Source of the DNA: Vreelandella zhuhanensis
Lineage (GTDB): Bacteria > Pseudomonadota > Gammaproteobacteria > Pseudomonadales > Halomonadaceae
Reading direction: 5' to 3'
NCBI RefSeq assembly: GCF_009793355.1
Contig: NZ_WTKP01000008.1
Coordinates: 1 to 64,000, forward strand
Length of the DNA stretch: 64,000 bases
The notes beneath the pieces were generated by a model. The model was not told the DNA's origin. It ran no database searches and worked only from the letters and a program-made list of their open reading frames with translations. The translations under genes were made by a program, and so were the position numbers. Positions 55,730 through 64,000 of this stretch are shown one piece after another (the first letter of the stretch is position 1; each line of letters starts with the position of its first letter).

Positions 55730-58700
55730 ATGAAAGATTTGGTGAAAGTCCTCAAATCGCAGTCTCAGTCCGAAGAGTTTGACGCGATCAAGATTACCCT
55801 GGCGTCTCCGGACATGATTCGCTCCTGGTCCTTCGGCGAGGTGAAGAAGCCTGAGACCATCAACTACCGCACCTTCAAGCCGGAGCGGGACGGCTTGTTC
55901 TGCGCCAAGATCTTCGGCCCGGTGAAGGACTACGAATGCCTGTGCGGCAAATACAAGCGCATGAAGCATCGTGGCATCATCTGCGAAAAATGTGGCGTTG
56001 AAGTGACCAAGGCCGCCGTGCGCCGCGAGCGCATGGGGCACATCGAACTGGCCTCGCCAGTCGCGCACATCTGGTTTCTGAAGTCGCTGCCGTCACGTAT
56101 CGGCATGTTCCTCGACATGACCCTGCGCGACATCGAGCGTGTGCTGTATTTCGAAAGCTTCGTGGTCATCGACCCGGGCATGACCACGCTTGAGCGTGGT
56201 CAATTGCTCAACGACGAGCAGTACTTCGAAGCGCTGGAAGAATTCGGTGACGACTTCGATGCCCGCATGGGTGCCGAAGCGGTGCAGGAATTGCTCAAGG
56301 ACATCGATCTCGAAGAAGAGATCAATCACTTGCGCGAAGAAATTCCGCAGACCAATTCTGAAACCAAGATCAAGAAGCTCTCCAAGCGCCTGAAGCTCCT
56401 GGAAGCCTTCTACCACTCCGGCAATGCCCCGGCGTGGATGGTCATGGAAGTGCTGCCGGTGTTGCCACCGGATCTTCGTCCCTTGGTGCCGCTGGACGGC
56501 GGGCGCTTCGCGACCTCGGATCTCAACGACCTTTACCGTCGTGTGATCAACCGTAACAACCGCCTGAAGCGTCTGCTCGATCTCAATGCGCCGGATATCA
56601 TCGTGCGCAACGAGAAGCGCATGCTCCAGGAAGCGGTCGATGCGCTGCTGGATAACGGCCGTCGCGGTCGTGCGATTACCGGTTCCAACAAGCGCCCGCT
56701 GAAATCGCTCGCCGACATGATCAAGGGTAAGCAGGGGCGCTTCCGTCAGAACCTGCTGGGTAAGCGTGTCGATTACTCCGGCCGTTCGGTGATCACCGTG
56801 GGTCCGACCCTGCGTCTGCACCAGTGTGGTTTGCCCAAGAAAATGGCGCTGGAGCTGTTCAAGCCGTTCATCTATTCCAAGCTGCAGTCGCTGGGCTACG
56901 CCTCAACGATCAAGGCCGCCAAGAAGATGGTCGAGCGCGAGCTGCCGGAAGTGTGGGATATCCTTGCCGATGTTATCCGTGAGCACCCGGTACTGCTTAA
57001 CCGCGCCCCGACACTTCACCGTCTAGGCATCCAGGCGTTCGAGCCGCTGTTGATCGAAGGCAAGGCAATCCAGCTGCACCCGCTGGTGTGTGCCGCCTAC
57101 AACGCCGACTTCGACGGTGACCAGATGGCGGTCCACGTACCGCTGACCCTGGAAGCCCAGCTCGAAGCGCGGGCGCTGATGATGGCGACCAACAACGTCC
57201 TGTCACCAGCCAATGGCGAGCCGATCATCGTGCCGTCCCAGGACGTGGTCTTGGGTCTGTATTACATGACCCGCGAAAAGATCAACGCCAAGGGCGAGGG
57301 CATGGCGTTCTCGAACCTCAACGAGGTGGAGCGCGCTTTCGGCACTCAGAACGTTTCGCTGCACGCTCGGGTCAAGGTCCGTCTGGAAGAAGTGGACGTT
57401 GACGAAGAGACCGGTGAGCGCACTGACCATCGTCGCATCTACGACACCACCGTCGGTCGTGCGATGCTGTTCCGCATCTTGCCTGAAGGAGTGCCCTTCG
57501 CGCTGATCGATCAGCCGATGAAGAAGAAGGCCATCTCCAAGCTGATCAATGAAGTCTATCGCCGTGCCGGCCTCAAGCCGACGGTGATCTTCGCTGATCA
57601 ACTGATGTACACCGGCTTCCGTCTGGCGACCTGGTCGGGTGCCTCTATCGGCGTCAATGACTTCGTTATCCCGGATGCCAAGACGGAAATCGTCGACGCG
57701 GCCGAAGCCGAGGTCAAGGAAATCGAAGACCAGTTCTCCTCGGGTCTAGTGACCGCGGGCGAGAAATACAACAAGGTCATCGATATCTGGTCCAAGGCCA
57801 ACGATAAAGTGGCCAAGGCGATGATGGCGGGTATTTCCAAGGAGACCGTGATCGACCGCGACGGCAACGAAGTCGAGCAGGACTCGTTCAACAGCGTGTT
57901 TATCATGGCCGACTCCGGCGCGCGTGGCTCTGCTGCTCAGATCCGTCAGCTGGCGGGTATGCGCGGCTTGATGGCCAAGCCGGATGGCTCGATCATCGAA
58001 ACGCCGATCGTGGCCAACTTCCGTGAAGGCTTGAACGTACTTCAGTACTTCATTTCGACCCACGGGGCACGTAAAGGTCTGGCGGATACCGCCCTCAAGA
58101 CGGCCAACTCGGGTTACCTGACGCGTCGTCTGGTGGATGTGGCCCAGGATCTGGTGATCACCGAAGTCGATTGCGGTACCGATCAGGGTTTGACCTTGCA
58201 CCCGATCATCGAAGGTGGTGACATCATCGTGCCGTTGTCTCAGCGCGTACTGGGACGTGTGGTCGCTCAGGACGTCATCGACCCGGTTTCACAGGACGTT
58301 CTGATCGCCCGGGGCACCTTGCTCGACGAAAAGTGGTGTGCCGAACTCGATACCATGGGTGTCGACGAGATCATCATGCGCAGCACCATCACCTGTGAGA
58401 CCGCTCACGGCGTCTGCGCGTCCTGTTATGGGCGTGATCTGGCACGTGGCCATCAGGTCAATATCGGCGAAGCGGTGGGTGTCATTGCGGCACAGTCCAT
58501 CGGTGAGCCGGGCACCCAGCTGACCATGCGTACCTTCCATATCGGCGGCGCGGCCTCGCGCTCCTCTGCAGTGGACAGCGTTCAGGTCAAGCACGGTGGT
58601 ACGGTGCGTCTGCACAACATCAAGCACGTGGAGCGTGGCGACGGCAAGCTGGTGGTGGTCTCTCGTTCGAGTGCCCTGGCAGTTGCCGATGACCACGGCC

Positions 58701-59947
58701 GCGAGCGGGAATATTACAAGCTGCCCTACGGTGCCGAGCTTTCGGCGAAGGAAGGCGATTACATCGAAGCCGGCCAGACCGTGGCCAAGTGGGACCCGCA
58801 CACTCACCCAATCATTGCCGAAGTCGAAGGCAGAGCGCAGTACATTGATCTCGACGAAGGTGTGACCATGCACCGGACCGTCGATGAGATGACCGGTCTG
58901 TCATCCATCGAAGTGATCGAGTCCGCGGCACGCCCGATGGCCGGGCGTGACAAGCGCCCGATGATCATGCTGCAGGACAGCGCCGGCGAATACGTCTCGG
59001 TGTCCGGCTCCAACACGCCGGTTCAGTATCTGCTGCCGGGTCGCTCCATCATCTCCACCGAAAATGGCGCGACCATCGGTGTGGGTGAAGTCGTGGCACG
59101 TATCCCGGTAGAAGCATCGGCCAACAAGGACATCACCGGTGGTCTGCCGCGCGTGGCGGATCTGTTCGAAGCACGCAAGCCCAAGGAACCGGCCATCCTG
59201 GCCGAGATCGACGGCGTGATCAGTTTCGGCAAGGAAACCAAGGGTAAGCGTCGCTTGACGATTACCCCGGAATCCGGTGATCCGTTCGAGCTGTTGATTC
59301 CCAAGTGGCGTCAGATTGCGGTCTTCGAAGGGGAAGCGGTAGAGAAAGGCGAAGTGATTTCTCACGGTCCCAACAGTCCGCACGATATTCTGCGTCTGCT
59401 GGGGGTTGCGGAACTGGCCAAGTACATCACCGCCGAAGTTCAGGAAGTTTATCGCCTCCAGGGCGTAGGCATTAATGACAAGCACATCGAAGTTATTGTG
59501 CGTCAGATGCTGCGCAAGGTCGAAATTACCGATTCCGGTGACTCCGACTTTATTACCGGCGATCAAGCCGAACTGGTGCGCGTGCTGGAACAGAATGCCC
59601 GCCTGGAAAAGGAAGACAAATTCCCGGCCAAGTATCAGCGTATGCTGTTGGGTATCACCAAGGCCAGCCTGGCCACGGAATCGTTTATTTCAGCGGCTTC
59701 GTTCCAGGAAACCACGCGGGTATTGACCGAAGCTGCAGTCACCGGCAAGCGCGATTACTTGCGTGGCCTGAAAGAAAACGTGGTGGTGGGACGCTTGATC
59801 CCGGCCGGTACCGGCTTGACTCACCACGCCGAACGTCGCCGCAGACGCGAAGGCGTCGAGCAGGAGCTTCGTCCCTCGGCCACCGAGGTGGAGCAGGAGT
59901 TGGGAGCGCAGTTGACCGCGCTGGACTCCGACGACGAAGCGCTTTAA
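55730..59947 (+). CDS. rpoC: RNA polymerase beta' subunit
   Basis: A 1405-residue beta' subunit. The N-terminal zinc site has Cys70, 72, 85 and 88 (CLCGKYK, CEKCGVE); the catalytic [12 protein letters not shown] binds the two magnesium ions; the second zinc site ([13 protein letters not shown]) and the C-terminal [16 protein letters not shown] are present. Full length and co-transcribed with rpoB. Confidence 0.99.
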   Translation: MKDLVKVLKSQSQSEEFDAIKITLASPDMIRSWSFGEVKKPETINYRTFKPERDGLFCAKIFGPVKDYECLCGKYKRMKHRGIICEKCGVEVTKAAVRRERMGHIELASPVAHIWFLKSLPSRIGMFLDMTLRDIERVLYFESFVVIDPGMTTLERGQLLNDEQYFEALEEFGDDFDARMGAEAVQELLKDIDLEEEINHLREEIPQTNSETKIKKLSKRLKLLEAFYHSGNAPAWMVMEVLPVLPPDLRPLVPLDGGRFATSDLNDLYRRVINRNNRLKRLLDLNAPDIIVRNEKRMLQEAVDALLDNGRRGRAITGSNKRPLKSLADMIKGKQGRFRQNLLGKRVDYSGRSVITVGPTLRLHQCGLPKKMALELFKPFIYSKLQSLGYASTIKAAKKMVERELPEVWDILADVIREHPVLLNRAPTLHRLGIQAFEPLLIEGKAIQLHPLVCAAYNADFDGDQMAVHVPLTLEAQLEARALMMATNNVLSPANGEPIIVPSQDVVLGLYYMTREKINAKGEGMAFSNLNEVERAFGTQNVSLHARVKVRLEEVDVDEETGERTDHRRIYDTTVGRAMLFRILPEGVPFALIDQPMKKKAISKLINEVYRRAGLKPTVIFADQLMYTGFRLATWSGASIGVNDFVIPDAKTEIVDAAEAEVKEIEDQFSSGLVTAGEKYNKVIDIWSKANDKVAKAMMAGISKETVIDRDGNEVEQDSFNSVFIMADSGARGSAAQIRQLAGMRGLMAKPDGSIIETPIVANFREGLNVLQYFISTHGARKGLADTALKTANSGYLTRRLVDVAQDLVITEVDCGTDQGLTLHPIIEGGDIIVPLSQRVLGRVVAQDVIDPVSQDVLIARGTLLDEKWCAELDTMGVDEIIMRSTITCETAHGVCASCYGRDLARGHQVNIGEAVGVIAAQSIGEPGTQLTMRTFHIGGAASRSSAVDSVQVKHGGTVRLHNIKHVERGDGKLVVVSRSSALAVADDHGREREYYKLPYGAELSAKEGDYIEAGQTVAKWDPHTHPIIAEVEGRAQYIDLDEGVTMHRTVDEMTGLSSIEVIESAARPMAGRDKRPMIMLQDSAGEYVSVSGSNTPVQYLLPGRSIISTENGATIGVGEVVARIPVEASANKDITGGLPRVADLFEARKPKEPAILAEIDGVISFGKETKGKRRLTITPESGDPFELLIPKWRQIAVFEGEAVEKGEVISHGPNSPHDILRLLGVAELAKYITAEVQEVYRLQGVGINDKHIEVIVRQMLRKVEITDSGDSDFITGDQAELVRVLEQNARLEKEDKFPAKYQRMLLGITKASLATESFISAASFQETTRVLTEAAVTGKRDYLRGLKENVVVGRLIPAGTGLTHHAERRRRREGVEQELRPSATEVEQELGAQLTALDSDDEAL

Positions 59948-59975
59948 GCATAAAACCCTGACCTGATGGTCGTTG

Positions 59976-60002
59976 GTTGCCGGCATATAACCTGCCGGCA
60001 AC
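59976..60002 (+). terminator. Hairpin after rpoC
   Basis: GTTGCCGGCA and TGCCGGCAAC pair perfectly around TATAACC, 28 bases after the rpoC stop. No T run follows, so termination may be partial. It is just before the str-operon promoter. Confidence 0.6.
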
Positions 60003-60004
60003 GC

Positions 60005-60034
60005 TTGACGACCAGCATCGTCAGCCATTAGAAT
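60005..60034 (+). promoter_or_regulatory. Promoter of the str operon
   Basis: TTGACG (60005-60010), an 18-base spacer and TAGAAT (60029-60034) lie about 80 bases before rpsL and directly follow the rpoC hairpin. Confidence 0.7.
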
Positions 60035-60111
60035 GCGCAGCCTTTAACAGTGGGGTGGGTACGCCCGCATCTGCTGGAAGGCAAGGCAACCATTGGAGTC
60101 AGCTACACACC

Positions 60112-60486
60112 ATGGCAACAATCAATCAGCTAGTGCGCAAGCCGCGCAAGCGCCCTGTCACCAAGAGTGACGTTCCGGCGCTTCAGGCCTGTCCGCAGAA
60201 ACGCGGCGTTTGCACCCGCGTTTACACCACCACCCCTAAGAAGCCGAACTCGGCGTTGCGTAAGGTTTGCCGTGTGCGCCTGACCAACGGTTTCGAGGTG
60301 TCTTCCTACATCGGTGGTGAAGGGCACAATCTTCAGGAGCACTCCGTGGTCCTGATTCGCGGCGGTAGGGTCAAGGATTTGCCCGGTGTGCGCTATCACA
60401 CCGTGCGCGGCGCCTTGGATACCTCTGGCGTGCAGGGCCGTAAGCAGGGCCGTTCCAAGTACGGTACCAAACGCCCGAAATCCTGA
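60112..60486 (+). CDS. rpsL: 30S ribosomal protein S12
   Basis: A 124-residue S12 of the decoding centre. [13 protein letters not shown] and [13 protein letters not shown] carry lysines at the positions of E. coli Lys43 and Lys88, the streptomycin-sensitive type. ATG 60112 begins [13 protein letters not shown]; upstream in-frame codons are not used. First gene of the str operon. Confidence 0.98.
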   Translation: MATINQLVRKPRKRPVTKSDVPALQACPQKRGVCTRVYTTTPKKPNSALRKVCRVRLTNGFEVSSYIGGEGHNLQEHSVVLIRGGRVKDLPGVRYHTVRGALDTSGVQGRKQGRSKYGTKRPKS

Positions 60487-60643
60487 TGATATACGGCCAG
60501 CAGCAGGTGGTTAACGTCACTTGATGCCGGCAACTCGTCGTTACGTACATGACGGTCTGATAAGAGTAAGGTCGGGCGGCATAGCACAAGCGCTATCGCT
60601 AAGTTCCGGGTTTACCTGAAGGATCCTTAATTGAGGGCTTATC

Positions 60644-61114
60644 ATGCCTAGAAGAAGAATTGTAGCCAAACGCGAAATCCTCCCGGATCCCAAGTTCGGA
60701 AGTGAGCGTCTGGCAAAGTTCATGAACCACTTGATGGTGAGTGGCAAGAAATCAGTCGCGGAAAGCATCGTCTATGGTGCGCTTGACAAGGTTGCCGAGC
60801 GCAGCAAAGAAGAGCCGCTGGAAATCTTTGACAAGGCGCTGGAAACCATTCAGCCCATGGTCGAAGTGAAATCGCGCCGCGTTGGTGGTGCGACTTACCA
60901 GGTGCCGGTTGAAGTTCGTCCGTCTCGCCGTCAGGCCCTGGCCATGCGTTGGCTGGTGGATGCGGCGCGTCGTCGCGGTGAAAAAACCATGGTGCAGCGT
61001 CTGGCGGGTGAAATGCTCGACGCCGCCGAAGGTAAAGGTTCTGCGGTGAAGAAGCGTGAAGACGTGCATCGTATGGCGGAAGCCAACAAGGCCTTCTCTC
61101 ACTATCGTTTCTAA
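60644..61114 (+). CDS. rpsG: 30S ribosomal protein S7
   Basis: A 156-residue S7 that nucleates the 30S head, with the N-terminal [20 protein letters not shown] and [17 protein letters not shown]. In E. coli S7 represses its own translation from the rpsL-rpsG spacer; here the spacer is 157 bases. A tandem duplication starts at its stop codon. Confidence 0.98.
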   Translation: MPRRRIVAKREILPDPKFGSERLAKFMNHLMVSGKKSVAESIVYGALDKVAERSKEEPLEIFDKALETIQPMVEVKSRRVGGATYQVPVEVRPSRRQALAMRWLVDAARRRGEKTMVQRLAGEMLDAAEGKGSAVKKREDVHRMAEANKAFSHYRF

Positions 61115-61170
61115 GAGCAGCGTTTTCCAAGGGCAGCGTTTCTAAAAGCAATTTTCCAAATGCAGCGTTT
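61111..61170 (+). repeat. Imperfect tandem duplication after rpsG
   Basis: A unit of about 30 bases occurs twice: CTAAGAGCAGCG with TTTTCCAAGGGCAGCGTTT (61111-61141), then CTAAAAGCA with ATTTTCCAAATGCAGCGTTT (61142-61170). GCAGCGTTT recurs within it. The first copy begins with the stop codon region of rpsG. Confidence 0.8.
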
Positions 61171-61199
61171 CCAGCTGCAGATGTCGAGAATCAGCTTCT

Positions 61200-61224
61200 G
61201 CCGCCATCGCCAGGCGATGGCGGC
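61200..61224 (+). promoter_or_regulatory. Strong hairpin between rpsG and fusA
   Basis: GCCGCCATCGCC and GGCGATGGCGGC form a 12-base-pair perfect palindrome around a single A, 54 bases before fusA, with no T run. It may tune translation or mRNA stability between S7 and EF-G. Confidence 0.65.
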
Positions 61225-61277
61225 CCATCAGAAACGCATCGCTTCACAACGCATCGCCAACCAACGGGAGTTTCACC

Positions 61278-63401
61278 GTGGCACGCAAGACACCACTTAA
61301 CCGTTATCGCAATATCGGGATCGTTGCTCACGTCGACGCGGGTAAAACCACCACGACCGAGCGCGTCCTGTTTTACACCGGCCTATCCCACAAGGTTGGT
61401 GAAGTTCATGATGGCGCTGCCACCATGGACTGGATGGAGCAGGAGCAGGAGCGTGGTATCACTATCACTTCTGCGGCAACGACCTGTTTCTGGCAGGGTA
61501 TGAACAAGCAGTTCCCCGAGCACCGCATCAATATTATCGACACCCCAGGACACGTTGACTTCACTATCGAAGTCGAGCGTTCCTTGCGCGTTCTCGATGG
61601 TGCCGTGGTGGTGCTGTGTGGCTCCTCCGGCGTACAGCCGCAGACCGAAACGGTATGGCGCCAGGCCAACAAGTATGAAGTTCCGCGCATGGTGTTCGTC
61701 AACAAGATGGACCGTACCGGTGCTGACTTCTTCATGGTTGTCGAGCAGCTCAAGGAGCGTCTCGGTGCCAAGGCCGTGCCGATCCAGATCAACTGGGGCA
61801 CCGAAGAAGACTTCAAGGGCGTCATCGACCTGATCCAGATGAAGGGTGTTCTCTGGAATGAAGACGACAAGGGTATGACCTACGATCTGGTCGATATTCC
61901 TGCCGAACTTCAGGAAACCGCTGAAAAGTACCGCGAGGAGATGGTCGAAGCCGCTGCGGAAGGCACTGATGAACTGATGGACAAGTATCTCGAAGGTGTA
62001 GAGCTGACCATCGAGGAAATCAAGGCCGGCCTACGTGCGCGGACTCTGGCCAATGACGTCGTTCTGGTGACCTGTGGTAGCGCCTTCAAGAACAAGGGCG
62101 TGCAAGCCGTTCTGGATGGCGTGATCGAATACATGCCGTCGCCGACCGAAGTCAAGCCCATCGAAGGTGAGCTGGACGATAAGGACGGCACCATCGAGAC
62201 CCGTGAAGCGAACGACGAAGCGCCCTTTGCTGCCCTGGCGTTCAAGATCGCCACGGATCCCTTCGTGGGTACTCTGACCTTTATTCGCGTCTATTCCGGG
62301 GTGCTTAACTCGGGTGACGGCGTCTTCAATTCGGTCAAGAGCAAGAAAGAGCGTGTCGGTCGTATCGTTCAGATGCATGCCAACTCGCGTGAAGAGATCA
62401 AGGAAGTGCGTGCCGGCGATATCGCCGCCTGTATCGGCATGAAAGATGTCACCACCGGCGATACGCTGTGTGATATCAATCACAAGATCGTCCTTGAGCG
62501 GATGGAATTCCCTGATCCGGTGATCTCGGTTGCCGTCGAGCCGAAGTCCAAGGCTGACCAAGAAAAGATGGGTGTGGCACTGGGCAAGCTCGCCCAGGAA
62601 GACCCCTCCTTCCAGGTCAAGACCGACGAAGAAACCGGCCAGACCATCATCTCCGGTATGGGTGAGCTGCACCTGGACATTCTCGTCGATCGCATGCGGC
62701 GTGAATTCAAGGTTGAAGCGAACATTGGTAAGCCGCAGGTTGCTTACCGTGAAACCATTCGCGGTAGCATCGAGCAGGAAGGTAAGTTCGTTCGTCAGTC
62801 CGGTGGTCGCGGCCAGTATGGTCACGTGCACCTGCGCATCGAACCGCTTACCTATGACGAGAAAGGCGAGGGAGAGGACGAAATCTTCTTCAAGTTCGTC
62901 AATGAAATCGTCGGTGGTGTAGTTCCTAAGGAATACATCCCGGCTGTCGAAAAAGGGGCTTACGAGCAGCTGAAGAACGGGGTCATCGCGGGTTACCCGA
63001 TGATTGACGTGAAAGTCACGCTGTACGATGGTTCCTTCCACGACGTGGACTCCAACGAGACCGCGTTCAAGATTGCTTCTTCCATGGCGGTCAAAGAAGG
63101 TGCCAGGAAAGCCAAGGCCGTGCTGCTGGAACCGGTGATGAAGGTCGAGGTCGTGACCCCCGAGGAATTTATGGGTGACGTCATGGGCGACCTGAACCGT
63201 CGTCGCGGTCTGGTGCAGGGCATGGATGACTCCTCAATGGGTAAGGTCATCCGTGCAACGGTGCCGCTGGGTGAGATGTTCGGTTATGCAACCGATCTGC
63301 GTTCTCAGTCCCAGGGCCGTGCGAGCTACTCTATGGAGTTCGCGAAGTACGACGAGGCGCCCTCCAGCGTCGTAGAAGCCGTCATCAACCAAAACGGTTA
63401 A
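61278..63401 (+). CDS. fusA: Elongation factor G
   Basis: A 707-residue translocation GTPase: G1 [34 protein letters not shown], and domains II to V through [15 protein letters not shown] start at 61278 with GGGAG upstream. Third gene of the str operon and 29 bases before tuf. Confidence 0.99.
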   Translation: MARKTPLNRYRNIGIVAHVDAGKTTTTERVLFYTGLSHKVGEVHDGAATMDWMEQEQERGITITSAATTCFWQGMNKQFPEHRINIIDTPGHVDFTIEVERSLRVLDGAVVVLCGSSGVQPQTETVWRQANKYEVPRMVFVNKMDRTGADFFMVVEQLKERLGAKAVPIQINWGTEEDFKGVIDLIQMKGVLWNEDDKGMTYDLVDIPAELQETAEKYREEMVEAAAEGTDELMDKYLEGVELTIEEIKAGLRARTLANDVVLVTCGSAFKNKGVQAVLDGVIEYMPSPTEVKPIEGELDDKDGTIETREANDEAPFAALAFKIATDPFVGTLTFIRVYSGVLNSGDGVFNSVKSKKERVGRIVQMHANSREEIKEVRAGDIAACIGMKDVTTGDTLCDINHKIVLERMEFPDPVISVAVEPKSKADQEKMGVALGKLAQEDPSFQVKTDEETGQTIISGMGELHLDILVDRMRREFKVEANIGKPQVAYRETIRGSIEQEGKFVRQSGGRGQYGHVHLRIEPLTYDEKGEGEDEIFFKFVNEIVGGVVPKEYIPAVEKGAYEQLKNGVIAGYPMIDVKVTLYDGSFHDVDSNETAFKIASSMAVKEGARKAKAVLLEPVMKVEVVTPEEFMGDVMGDLNRRRGLVQGMDDSSMGKVIRATVPLGEMFGYATDLRSQSQGRASYSMEFAKYDEAPSSVVEAVINQNG

Positions 63402-63430
63402 CCGTTAGCTAACGTAAAGAGGTTATAGCA

Positions 63431-64000
<570 letters not shown>

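Overview
The window looks like chromosome of a halophilic gammaproteobacterium of the Halomonas group (Oceanospirillales). This rests on protein character, moderate-to-high GC, acidic proteins, the fabA-fabB pair, the secE-nusG-rpl-rpo-str order and a split class II ribonucleotide reductase of the Pseudomonas NrdJa/NrdJb type. No phage, transposon or CRISPR array is visible; this is core chromosome with some accessory islands.

Layout. 1-137: 3' end of a 5S rRNA gene and its terminator, the end of an rrn operon. 236-6434: an SDR enzyme, a gene-poor stretch with a palindrome, an OmpA/MotB C-terminal gene remnant, then two tandem cyclic-di-GMP genes (a phytochrome-like diguanylate cyclase without the usual chromophore cysteine, and a dCache-PAS-GGDEF-EAL membrane protein). 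6481-10773: a small hypothetical gene, nrdJa-nrdJb and a DUF481 outer-membrane protein. 10775-16758: a Crp/Fnr regulator, uvrA, a YajR-like MFS exporter and ssb. 16820-20273: an RmlD-like protein coupled to a PlsC acyltransferase, then fabB and fabA on the opposite strand.

20537-29294 is the most distinctive region: nine genes on the minus strand. From promoter-distal to proximal they are a Cfa-like methyltransferase, DUF1365, an FAD amine oxidase, an SDR, an NTF2-like protein, photolyase, a LitR/CarH-like MerR regulator, a short CbiX and a renalase-like FAD enzyme. Four adjacent genes overlap by ATGA. Two palindromic sites with TTGTACA-like half-sites lie upstream of the regulator and upstream of the first gene. 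It reads as a light or singlet-oxygen stress regulon that repairs DNA and remodels membrane lipid. The Cfa-like enzyme lacks two bicarbonate-site residues of true cyclopropane synthases, and the regulator lacks the cobalamin-ligand histidine, so both the lipid product and the light sensor are open questions.

29423-47113: a TIGR01777 epimerase, RapA, a membrane-anchored TlpA-like thioredoxin, a DASS anion symporter, a complete branched-chain-amino-acid-type ABC transporter (binding protein convergent with livGFHM) led by an NSS sodium symporter, then typA, birA and coaX.

47208-64000: tRNA-Tyr, tRNA-Gly, tRNA-Thr and tRNA-Trp, then secE-nusG-rplKAJL-rpoBC and the str operon rpsL-rpsG-fusA-tuf (tuf cut by the window end). 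The tuf gene that often lies between tRNA-Thr and tRNA-Trp is absent; a terminator and a strong promoter stand there instead. Leader hairpins, an attenuator between rplL and rpoB and a tandem duplication just after rpsG can be read directly.
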